A DNA stretch of 64,000 nt, taken from the NCBI GenBank assembly GCA_035363115.1, contig DAOSEM010000002.1, positions 1 to 64,000 of the forward strand, read 5' to 3'. Made by a program: the position numbers and the translations under genes. The notes beneath the pieces were generated by a model. The model saw only the letters and a program-made list of their open reading frames with translations, was not told the origin of the DNA and did no database searches. Of the stretch, positions 51,892 to 59,649 are shown piece by piece; position 1 is the first letter of the stretch, and every line of letters starts with the position of its first letter. The DNA comes from Syntrophales bacterium (GTDB lineage: Bacteria > Desulfobacterota > Syntrophia > Syntrophales > PHBD01).

Positions 51892-53535
51892 ATGAAAAGA
51901 ATGAAGCTTAGCGTAAAATTGGTGGGGGCATTTATTGTTGTATCATTGATCACGATTCTTGTTGGTTTGATTGGAGTGGTGAAAATTCGCGCTATCGATG
52001 AAGCAAGTACAGCGGTGTTCGAACAGAATACAAAACCTCTTGCATACATCTCTGGAGTTGCAACTGATTTTCAGGTCCAGCGAAATATGGTACGGGACGC
52101 AGTCATCACGAAATTCATGTATGAAAAGGACATCAGTGAACATATCAGTAAAGTAAAAGAACTGGATCAGAAAGGCATCGGTATCCTGAAAACGTTTGGC
52201 GAAACGGTCAAATCAGAGGATATGAAACGAGAGTTTGATAGCTGCATGGCGTCTCTGGGAGAATATTTACCACTTCGGGAGAAATTGTTTAATCTTATTC
52301 AGGCCGGAAAGCGCGATGAAGCGATCCAATTCATGCAGGGAGATATTGCGGCCCAAGGACTAAAAATTACTGCATCGATCGATAAATTAGTGAATATGAA
52401 AATTGCGGATGCGAAGAGCAAGGCAGATAATAATAACGCGACGGCCAGGGGCGCCATCTGGTTCACATTGATTGCGTCTGTAATTGGAACGATTCTGGCA
52501 GTCCTGCTGGGTGTCTATCTGTCCCTGTCCATCACCCGTCCGATCAATAGAGTGTCAGCTGGCTTGGCGGATGGAGCTGATCAGGTTGCTGCCGCATCTG
52601 CCCAGGTTTCGTCCTCAAGTCAGGATCTGGCCGAAGGAGCGTCCGAGCAGGCATCATCTCTGGAAGAGACTTCCTCGTCCCTTGAAGAATTGTCCTCCAT
52701 GACCAAGCAGAATGCCAATAATGCAAACCATGCAAAGCAGATTATGGAGCAGGCCGCCCAGATTGTCGCAAGGGTTGATACTCACATGAATGAAATGGTG
52801 ACCGCCATTAATGAGATATCAAAATCCAGCGAAGAGACGGGGAAAATCATTAAAACAATCGATGAGATTGCATTTCAGACCAATCTGCTTGCTCTTAATG
52901 CTGCCGTAGAAGCAGCCCGGGCCGGTGAGGCTGGTGCGGGTTTTGCGGTTGTGGCCGATGAAGTCCGTAATCTTGCAATGCGAGCCGCGGAAGCAGCAAA
53001 AAATACCAATAATTTAATTGAGAATACACTTAAAGTCGTTAAGCATGGAGCAGATGTGACATTAATGACGAAGGAAGCCTTTGGAGAAAACACGGTCATT
53101 GCAGCAAAAGTGGGTGAGTTGATTGGTGAAATCGCTGCGGCTTCCAATGAACAGGCTCAGGGGATCAGCCAGATCAACACAGCAGTTGCGGAGATGGACA
53201 AAGTGACCCAGCAGACTGCCGCAAATGCAGAGGAGTCAGCCAGTGCATCCGAAGAAATGAACGCACAAGCAGAACAGATGAAGGTATTCGTAAACGAATT
53301 GCTTGTGGTTATTGGTGAGACAGGCAATGGCATAGGGTCATCTCGTAAAACTGACAATGCCAGAGGAGTGACGAACGACCTTCACGGGACCAATTGGAAG
53401 ACAAACGCATTGATTAAGAAAATCAATGGACCCATCGAGGCTACGGCAAGTGGTGTCAGGGGAGTGGCAAATAAGAAGATTGTTGCTCCGAAAGATGTTA
53501 TTCCTTTCGAAGAAGACAACTTTAAGGATTTCTGA
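51892..53535 (+). CDS. Methyl-accepting chemotaxis protein
   Basis: A 547-residue chemoreceptor. A membrane segment at about 8-30 (LVGAFIVVSLITILVGLIGVV), a four-helix-bundle periplasmic domain at about 31-190, and a second membrane segment at about 192-212 (IWFTLIASVIGTILAVLLGV) are visible. A short HAMP-like linker and the signalling hairpin follow, with tip EIAFQTNLLALNAAVEAARA. A polar C-terminal tail ends PFEEDNFKDF and may dock modifying enzymes. Ribosome site GGGAGGAAAACC. Ligand unknown. It pairs with the upstream cheW. Confidence 0.92.
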   Translation: MKRMKLSVKLVGAFIVVSLITILVGLIGVVKIRAIDEASTAVFEQNTKPLAYISGVATDFQVQRNMVRDAVITKFMYEKDISEHISKVKELDQKGIGILKTFGETVKSEDMKREFDSCMASLGEYLPLREKLFNLIQAGKRDEAIQFMQGDIAAQGLKITASIDKLVNMKIADAKSKADNNNATARGAIWFTLIASVIGTILAVLLGVYLSLSITRPINRVSAGLADGADQVAAASAQVSSSSQDLAEGASEQASSLEETSSSLEELSSMTKQNANNANHAKQIMEQAAQIVARVDTHMNEMVTAINEISKSSEETGKIIKTIDEIAFQTNLLALNAAVEAARAGEAGAGFAVVADEVRNLAMRAAEAAKNTNNLIENTLKVVKHGADVTLMTKEAFGENTVIAAKVGELIGEIAAASNEQAQGISQINTAVAEMDKVTQQTAANAEESASASEEMNAQAEQMKVFVNELLVVIGETGNGIGSSRKTDNARGVTNDLHGTNWKTNALIKKINGPIEATASGVRGVANKKIVAPKDVIPFEEDNFKDF

Positions 53536-53549
53536 TCAGATCTTGACCT

Positions 53550-53585
53550 GCAGAGGGAGACTGATAATCTCTCAGTCTCCCCTGC
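53550..53585 (+). terminator. Hairpin after the chemoreceptor gene
   Basis: GCAGAGGGAGACTGA and TCAGTCTCCCCTGC form a 14-pair stem with one bulge and a 7-base loop. No T-run follows, so it may be a processing or weak termination signal. Confidence 0.5.
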
Positions 53586-53640
53586 GGGAAATTATCAAGA
53601 AACAGGGGTTCAATTCAAACAAATATGGCCTGTAGGCATT

Positions 53641-54051
53641 ATGGAAAGCAATATGAATAATAATATTAATAGTATGACGATGCGCATCGAACAACAAATT
53701 AATGACGTAGTTCATGAAATATTCAATGAATATGGCAATATTTTATTAGAATCAAATACTGAATATCTCATTGAGTCTGTATGGGGTGTAGGAATAAGAA
53801 AGGATCTAAACGAAGTACAAAATTCAATTCATGAAAAAATTATTCCTGTCATCGATGATGTATTTAATATTTTGATGATAAAGGAAATCAGTCAAGCACA
53901 GATTTTAAGCATCTACTATCTTGTCCGCAGCCTGATCACTTCTAGATTGATGCATATGATTGATCTTCTTCGTTTGGCCGTTAAAAAGGATACAAAGCAG
54001 CAAGACATTATAAAAATGTTAATGGATGCTGAAGCAATCGGCCATGCATAA
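53641..54051 (+). CDS. Small helical protein of unknown function
   Basis: A 136-residue, mostly helical, soluble protein with no recognised family. It is rich in Ile, Met, Asn and Glu, with a central HEKIIPVIDDVFNILMIKEI and a C-terminal VKKDTKQQDIIKMLMDAEAI. The start may be ATG 53641 or ATG 53653, the latter with GGAAAG upstream. It lies 11 bases before the hybrid kinase gene, suggesting an accessory or regulatory partner of that kinase. Confidence 0.6.
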   Translation: MESNMNNNINSMTMRIEQQINDVVHEIFNEYGNILLESNTEYLIESVWGVGIRKDLNEVQNSIHEKIIPVIDDVFNILMIKEISQAQILSIYYLVRSLITSRLMHMIDLLRLAVKKDTKQQDIIKMLMDAEAIGHA

Positions 54052-54062
54052 CCAAATCGGGT

Positions 54063-56777
54063 GTGTACATGATTGATAACTCGGGAAGCTGTAAAAATTG
54101 GCATAGTCTTTTTTTTGAAAACTTGCCTGATGGAATCCTCTACATAGAAGATCAAATTATCAGAGACTGTAATAAGGTCATCCTGAGTCTTTTGAACATT
54201 TCTGAAAAAAAACACATTATCGGTTTACACCCTTCAGAATTATCACCTCCTTTTCAGCCAGATGGACAATCATCAAGAGAAAAAGCGAATCTCATGATGG
54301 CCGAGGCTTCAAGGCTTGGATCACAACGTTTTGAATGGGTGCATCGACATAATGGGGGAGACATCCACATTGAAGTTTTACTTTTTTCTGTTCCCACTGA
54401 CGAGAGAAAGGCGATGTTCGCCGTATGGTCCGATATTACAAAAAGAAAAACCGATGAAATATCTCTAATTCAAAGTGAAAAAAAATACAGGGCCTTATTT
54501 GAAAACGCCACTTGGGGAATATTCCAGAGTTCCGTAGAGGGAAATCTGCTCTTTATCAATCGTTCCATGGCAGAACTTTTCGGATACGACTCTCCTGAAG
54601 AAATGACATCTAAAATCAAACGATTAGGTACTCAACTATATGTAAAGCCATCGGACCGCAGAAAATTTGTCCGCGTCATGAGTAAAAAGAACAGAGTAGA
54701 ACACTTTGAAGCGGAGTTTCGCAAGAAAGACGGCACGAAAGTTTGGATCTCGATCAATGCGTATGCCGTGACAAAAGAAGACGGATCGACTGCTTATTAC
54801 GAGGGTAACATCCATGATGTCACAAATCGCAGGCTAGCCGAGGAGAAGTTAAGGATATCAAAACAATTTCTATCTGATGCAGTGAATTTTCTGCCGGATG
54901 CAACATTTGCAGTCAATAGAAACAAGAAAATTATTGTTTGGAACCGGGCCATGGAAGTTATGACCGGGGTTCCTGCACGAAAGATGCTGGGGAAGGATTC
55001 AGAAGCTTGCACAGTACTTTTCTATGGAAAGCAAAAAAGAAAAAAGCACTATATAATGGATCTCTTATGGGAACCAGACGCAGACGTAGGAAGCAGCTAT
55101 CTACGAGTCAAACAGGAAGATGAGGCAATTTGTGCAGAGGCGTTCTGTCCAGCGCTCTACGGTGGGAATGGGGCATATGTCGTTGCTAAAATGTCACCAA
55201 TTTGTGCGACTGATGGTAGGATGGTCGCAGCCATCGAATCTATTCGAGATGTTACCGAACAGAAACAAACAGAAAAGGCGCTTCATCAAAGCCTTGATCG
55301 ATTCCGTTTGCTTTGTGAAAATGTTCCCCTAGGTATCATTCAAATAGATTATGATGGCGCAATATCTTATATTAATCAACAATTTGAAATGATGTTCGGC
55401 TATGGGTTGTGCGACCTTCAAGATATAAGAGCGCTTCAAGAAATCACAAAAGATGTTGATAATGGAACTTACAATCATTATGAAGGCATGAATAACCAAT
55501 ATCGAGGACTCTTTGGTATTTACTGTAAAGATGGAAAAGAAAGAATTGTACAAACAACCTCATCTCATATTGGCGAAAATGTTGAAATTAGAACTTACCA
55601 GGATGTAACAATTCAATATAAAATTGAGGCGCAATTGAGACAATCCCAGAAAATGGAAGCCGTCGGTACGTTGGCTGGTGGGATAGCTCATGATTTTAAT
55701 AATATTCTTGGTGCCATTATCGGTTACACGGAAATGGCAGTGAAGGGGCTATCTGGAGAGCATAAGTCATTAGAATATTATCTGAAACAGGTTTTGAGTG
55801 GATGTATAAGGGCGAGAGACCTAGTTAAACAGATTTTATTCTTTAGTAGACGTACCGAGCATAAATTAAGTCCAGTAAGAATAAGCCCACTAATAAGAGA
55901 TTCAGTTAAACTTATACGTGCTTCAACTCCATCAAATATAAAAATTCTCCAGAGTTTAAGCGCGTCTGAAGATACTATTTATGCAGATCCTATTCAGATA
56001 CATCAGATTATTATGAATCTTTGTACTAACGCTGTTTATGCAATGAAGGGATCCAATGGCATTTTAACAGTTGAATTGAGAAACATTGAACTCAGTGATG
56101 ATCAAGGACTGGACACAGGACTTCCGTACGGATCTTATGTTCGTTTGACTGTTCGAGATACGGGAATTGGTATAGAATCAAATAGGATTCATCGTATATT
56201 TGAGCCGTTCTATACAACAAAACCATCTGGTGAAGGAACAGGTATGGGACTGGCTGTTGTCCATGGTATTGTAAAAAGCTATGGTGGGACAATAATAGTT
56301 AACAGCGAACTCAATAAAGGTACCATTGTTAAAATATATATACCAGTACTTAAGAACATAGAATTGCCTGCTGAGGAAAACACTGCAAAAAGTATTGTTC
56401 ATGGTAATGAACGAATCCTTTTCGTCGACGATGAACAATCTCTTGTGCAATTTGGAAGAACAATGCTTTCAGAACTTGGTTACCACGTTACTACAGAAAC
56501 AGATAGCCTTCAGGCGTTGAAGACTTTTAGAGACAATCCACAAAATTTTGACCTTGTAATAACGGATTTTATGATGCCGAACATGACAGGTTATGCTCTT
56601 TCATTGGCGATCTTAGCCGTTCGGCCCGATGTACCGATTATTCTTAGTACCGGTTATAGCGATTCTATTTCGAAGGAAAAGGCCAAAGAAGCCGGTATTC
56701 GTGAATTTGTTTTAAAACCCCTTACAACATATGAACTGTCGACAGTTATACGAAGAGCTCTTCAAGGGAAAGCCTAA
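54063..56777 (+). CDS. Multi-PAS hybrid histidine kinase with C-terminal receiver
   Basis: About 904 residues with no membrane segment. Four PAS-like regions (about 15-130, 140-265, 275-400, 410-525) include PAC-type EGNIHDVTNRR and ESIRDVTEQKQ. A HisKA domain carries His in GGIAHDFNNILGAI. The ATPase domain has NLCTNAVYAM, DTGIGI and GEGTGMGLAVVHG. A receiver at about 780-900 holds phospho-Asp in VITDFMMPNMTG. It is a cytoplasmic sensor of unknown signal, likely part of a phosphorelay. The start may be GTG 54063 or ATG 54069. Confidence 0.9.
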   Translation: MYMIDNSGSCKNWHSLFFENLPDGILYIEDQIIRDCNKVILSLLNISEKKHIIGLHPSELSPPFQPDGQSSREKANLMMAEASRLGSQRFEWVHRHNGGDIHIEVLLFSVPTDERKAMFAVWSDITKRKTDEISLIQSEKKYRALFENATWGIFQSSVEGNLLFINRSMAELFGYDSPEEMTSKIKRLGTQLYVKPSDRRKFVRVMSKKNRVEHFEAEFRKKDGTKVWISINAYAVTKEDGSTAYYEGNIHDVTNRRLAEEKLRISKQFLSDAVNFLPDATFAVNRNKKIIVWNRAMEVMTGVPARKMLGKDSEACTVLFYGKQKRKKHYIMDLLWEPDADVGSSYLRVKQEDEAICAEAFCPALYGGNGAYVVAKMSPICATDGRMVAAIESIRDVTEQKQTEKALHQSLDRFRLLCENVPLGIIQIDYDGAISYINQQFEMMFGYGLCDLQDIRALQEITKDVDNGTYNHYEGMNNQYRGLFGIYCKDGKERIVQTTSSHIGENVEIRTYQDVTIQYKIEAQLRQSQKMEAVGTLAGGIAHDFNNILGAIIGYTEMAVKGLSGEHKSLEYYLKQVLSGCIRARDLVKQILFFSRRTEHKLSPVRISPLIRDSVKLIRASTPSNIKILQSLSASEDTIYADPIQIHQIIMNLCTNAVYAMKGSNGILTVELRNIELSDDQGLDTGLPYGSYVRLTVRDTGIGIESNRIHRIFEPFYTTKPSGEGTGMGLAVVHGIVKSYGGTIIVNSELNKGTIVKIYIPVLKNIELPAEENTAKSIVHGNERILFVDDEQSLVQFGRTMLSELGYHVTTETDSLQALKTFRDNPQNFDLVITDFMMPNMTGYALSLAILAVRPDVPIILSTGYSDSISKEKAKEAGIREFVLKPLTTYELSTVIRRALQGKA

Positions 56778-56916
56778 CTTATATCCATTGGAAATAGAGA
56801 TAAGCGACAGACGAAATAATATACACATTTATCAAATGTTATTTAAAGGTTATTTTTGAGGAGATTGATAAAATACCCAGAATCCGTAAACTATAGGTTA
56901 ATGACGATTTTTTAAA

Positions 56917-57267
56917 ATGAAAGAAAAGAGAAAATTCAATCGATATGATGTTGATGTCAATGTTACTGTTGAAATAAATGACAGAAATGGATTGGTAAAT
57001 CAATTTCATTATAAATCTAAGAATCTGGCTGCCGGAGGAGTTCTTATTGCCTCTGGTAAATGTTCAATTCCGAATGATACAGAACTCAAGCTAAAAATTA
57101 ATTTTCAATTTGAACGACTGAAGACGATTGAAAATCCGGAAGGGGTTCTCATTATGTTTGTCACGGGTCGTGTTATACGACACGATCCTGAAGGAACAGT
57201 CATTTGTTTCTATGATGATTGTAAAATGTCACAATGCTTGGATTTTCTACGGGAAAATAATAACTAG
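56917..57267 (+). CDS. PilZ-domain protein
   Basis: A 116-residue stand-alone PilZ-like domain. The c-di-GMP motifs are RKFNRYDV near the N-terminus (R-x-x-x-R type) and KNLAAGGVLI (N-x-A-x-x-G-G in place of D/N-x-S-x-x-G). The binding residues are mostly kept, so it should bind c-di-GMP, but the A for S change leaves doubt. It follows the hybrid kinase by 139 AT-rich bases. No strong ribosome site is visible before ATG 56917. Confidence 0.72.
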   Translation: MKEKRKFNRYDVDVNVTVEINDRNGLVNQFHYKSKNLAAGGVLIASGKCSIPNDTELKLKINFQFERLKTIENPEGVLIMFVTGRVIRHDPEGTVICFYDDCKMSQCLDFLRENNN

Positions 57268-57422
57268 TTAGAATCTAAATTGAACAATCTCAGGCACTTT
57301 AAGCGTATCGATCTCAATGCATTTAATAGTTCCTGAATAAAGAGACTCATTGTCAATGATGTTCGTTATCGTACCAGCGTCGACTCCCCCCACCAACCAC
57401 CAAGAAAGGAGGTCTCCGAATC

Positions 57423-58322
57423 ATGACGGCGCGAGAATTTTCCACCTTTATCTCCGGCTATGATTTCCTGGAGGCGCCCAGGTGGCATGACGGCCGCCTG
57501 TGGCTTTCGGATTTTTACTCCCATCAGGTGATTGCCGTCGACATGGACGGCAACGTGGAGAAGATCGCCACTGTGGAAGAGCAGCCGTCCGGCCTGGGCT
57601 GGCTGCCGGACGGCCGCCTGCTGATCGTCTCCATGCTCGGCAGAAAGGTTCTGCGGCGCGAGCCGGACGGATCGCTGGTTGTGCATGCTGACCTGTCGGG
57701 CATCGCCGGCGGCTCGTGCAACGACATGGTGGTCGATGCAAAGGGCCGGGCCTACGTGGGCAATTTCGGGTTCGACCTGATGGGGGGCGCTCCCATGGAG
57801 ACCGCCAGGCTGGCCTGCGTGGACCCGGACGGCAAGGTCAGCGTGGCAGCGGAGGATCTGTATTTTCCCAATGCGGCCATGATCACGCCCGACGGCCGGA
57901 CCCTGATCGTCAACGAAACCTTCGGCAACCGGATCTCGGCCTTTGACATCAAGGCCGACGGAACCCTGGGGCCGAGGCGAGACTGGGCCTGCTTCGGTTC
58001 CCTCCCCCAGGGGTGCGAGCTGGCGGAGGTGTTCCCCCAGGCGAAGGTGGCGCCCGATGGAGGGGTGCTGGATGCCGAGGGGGCCGTGTGGATTGCCGAT
58101 GCCATCGGCAACCGGGTTCTTCGTGTTGCTGAAGGGGGGCAGGTGCTAGAAGAAATCTCCACGGGGAGCCAGGGAGCGTATGCCTGCGCACTGGGAGGGC
58201 CGGACCGCCGGACCCTGTTCATTTGCGTTGCCCCGGACTTCCAGGAGCACCTGCGGAAAGGTGCCGGCGAGGCCGCCATCTGGGCCGTCAAGGTGGATGT
58301 GCCCGGCGCGGGGCGGCCTTGA
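57423..58322 (+). CDS. SMP-30/gluconolactonase-like beta-propeller hydrolase
   Basis: A 299-residue six-bladed propeller of the SMP-30/gluconolactonase/LRE family, which hydrolyses lactones with one divalent metal. Landmarks are EAPRWHDGRLWLSDFYSHQV (metal Glu), GGSCNDMVVDAKGRAYVGNFG (metal Asn/Asp) and LDAEGAVWIADAIGNR. It has a very strong ribosome site, AAAGGAGGTCTCCGAATC before ATG 57423, and a strong terminator at the end, so it is a single-gene transcript. A decayed copy lies at 44640-44905. GC-rich DNA resumes with this gene. Confidence 0.85.
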   Translation: MTAREFSTFISGYDFLEAPRWHDGRLWLSDFYSHQVIAVDMDGNVEKIATVEEQPSGLGWLPDGRLLIVSMLGRKVLRREPDGSLVVHADLSGIAGGSCNDMVVDAKGRAYVGNFGFDLMGGAPMETARLACVDPDGKVSVAAEDLYFPNAAMITPDGRTLIVNETFGNRISAFDIKADGTLGPRRDWACFGSLPQGCELAEVFPQAKVAPDGGVLDAEGAVWIADAIGNRVLRVAEGGQVLEEISTGSQGAYACALGGPDRRTLFICVAPDFQEHLRKGAGEAAIWAVKVDVPGAGRP

Positions 58323-58352
58323 ACCGACGGACCGGACAGGGTTCAAACAAGA

Positions 58353-58385
58353 CAAAAGGGGCGTGAGCGCCCCTTTTGCTTTTTA
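58353..58385 (+). terminator. Intrinsic terminator after the SMP-30 gene
   Basis: CAAAAGGGGCG, loop TGAG, CGCCCCTTTTG, then CTTTTT. An 11-base perfect stem with a T-run. Confidence 0.9.
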
Positions 58386-58520
58386 GGCATTGCTGTTTCT
58401 GAAAGGGAGCGATGGACCAGATCCGGGATGTCTCCGATTCATAACAGCGTGCGATTTTCCACTGCAGAAAATTGCCTTCCCCGGTGACTTGTCCCGACGA
58501 TTCCTGCCAGTCAGAAAATA

Positions 58521-58558
58521 GTTGTAAATAACACAACGATTGTTGTAATGCTTACAAC
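58521..58558. promoter_or_regulatory. Operator array of the MNT/HEPN pair
   Basis: GTTGTAATGCTTACAAC at 58542-58558 is a perfect 7-base inverted repeat, ending 14 bases before ATG 58573. Further GTTGT/ACAAC half-sites lie at 58521-58525 and 58533-58537. This suits autoregulation by the winged-helix domain of the downstream protein. Confidence 0.6.
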
Positions 58559-58572
58559 GACCGGGGGACCCC

Positions 58573-59154
58573 ATGCTGATAAGACTTTTTTCGTCAAAAT
58601 TGAGGGTAGAGCTTCTGGCGCTCTTCTTTTCGCGGCCGGACAGCAGCCTGTATATTGGAGAAATCGCAAATCTTACTTCGGAAGACAAGGGCAACATAAG
58701 CCGTGAACTGAGGAACCTGGAAGGCATCGGTCTCCTCACCAGCCGGAAAGAGGGGAACCTGAAATACTACGCTCTGAACAAGGGGTATCTGCTCTACGAC
58801 GAGTTAAAATCCATAATCCTGAAGACAAGAGGTGCCGCAGGCAAGCTGACGGAAACGCTTACCGGGGTGAAAGGCATCAACTATGCTTTTCTCTATGGTT
58901 CTGTGGCCGCCGGTACGGAGACGGCGAGCAGCGATATCGACCTGATGATCGTCGGCGAAATCCCGCTGGAGAGCCTGTTGAGACTCCTGAAGGATCCGGA
59001 GAAAGTTCTCGGCCGGGCTGTCAATCCATCCCTGTACAGCCTCAAAGAGTACAGGAGTCGCATGAAAAAGAGGGACCCCTTTATGGTCAATATTATGGAG
59101 GAGCCCATCATTATGCTGATCGGAGATGAGGGTGAGCTACGAAGAACTGCTTGA
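58573..59154 (+). CDS. Winged-helix / MNT-type nucleotidyltransferase (antitoxin-like)
   Basis: A 193-residue protein. The first 75 residues are an ArsR-like winged helix (LYIGEIANLTSEDKGNISRE, LKYYALNKGY). Then comes a minimal nucleotidyltransferase core with AFLYGSVAAGTETASSDIDL, keeping the G-S and D-x-D residues. MNT antitoxins neutralise HEPN toxins, in studied cases by adenylylating the toxin. Its 3' end overlaps the HEPN gene by 29 bases, the usual operon form. The DNA-binding domain probably acts on the operator at 58521-58558. Confidence 0.85.
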   Translation: MLIRLFSSKLRVELLALFFSRPDSSLYIGEIANLTSEDKGNISRELRNLEGIGLLTSRKEGNLKYYALNKGYLLYDELKSIILKTRGAAGKLTETLTGVKGINYAFLYGSVAAGTETASSDIDLMIVGEIPLESLLRLLKDPEKVLGRAVNPSLYSLKEYRSRMKKRDPFMVNIMEEPIIMLIGDEGELRRTA

Positions 59155-59563
59155 AAAAAGACTGCTCAAACCTTTCAAGGCCAAGACCCTGCAAATCCGG
59201 CAGCAAGTGGATCTGGCGAATCGGGACCTGAAGGCGGCCAAAGCGATGCTCGGAATCAACAACGACTGGACATACAACATCGCGTACAATGCTATTCTTC
59301 AATCGGTTCGGGCACTCATGTATCAGGAAGGGTACAGACCGGTCGGGGAGGGGCAGCACAAGACGGCCATCCGGTTTGCGGAGCTTGTCCTGGGCGAGAG
59401 GTTTGAAGACGAGGTCCGCTTTTTCGACAAGATGCGTGTGAAACGGAATCAGGCCGTGTATGACACGGCGGGTATGATATCGAAAAGTGAAGCGGAGCAG
59501 TCGTTGGCATTCGCGACGCAATTTGTTTCGAAAATTGAGCGCGTGCTGAAGCGAGAGAAATGA
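59126..59563 (+). CDS. HEPN-domain protein (toxin-like partner of the MNT protein)
   Basis: A 145-residue four-helix HEPN protein with DLANRDLKAAKAMLGINNDW, YNIAYNAILQSVRALMYQEGY and KMRVKRNQAVYDTAG. HEPN RNases use R-x4-6-H. Here the R-N-x-x-x-Y-D variant has no His at that position, so RNase activity is doubtful or needs other residues. ATG 59126 lies too close to GGAG; GTG 59132 is a possible real start. It overlaps the MNT gene. Confidence 0.8.
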   Translation: MRVSYEELLEKRLLKPFKAKTLQIRQQVDLANRDLKAAKAMLGINNDWTYNIAYNAILQSVRALMYQEGYRPVGEGQHKTAIRFAELVLGERFEDEVRFFDKMRVKRNQAVYDTAGMISKSEAEQSLAFATQFVSKIERVLKREK

Positions 59564-59566
59564 TGG

Positions 59567-59589
59567 TTCAGGGACTTTCGTGTCCTGAA
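59567..59589 (+). terminator. Weak hairpin after the HEPN gene
   Basis: TTCAGGGAC and GTCCTGAA pair with one bulged G and a short loop. No clear T-run. Confidence 0.35.
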
Positions 59590-59611
59590 TCGTGGTTTCA
59601 ATTCTCAGAAA

Positions 59612-59630
59612 TATTTAAGAAAACGTCAAT
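59612..59630 (+). repeat. 19-base repeat, copy 2
   Basis: TATTTAAGAAAACGTCAAT, identical to 47328-47346 in the same orientation, 12.3 kb apart. It lies between the convergent HEPN and nitrite-reductase genes. Confidence 0.6.
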
Positions 59631-59649
59631 TTGCTGAGAAAGACCCGGC

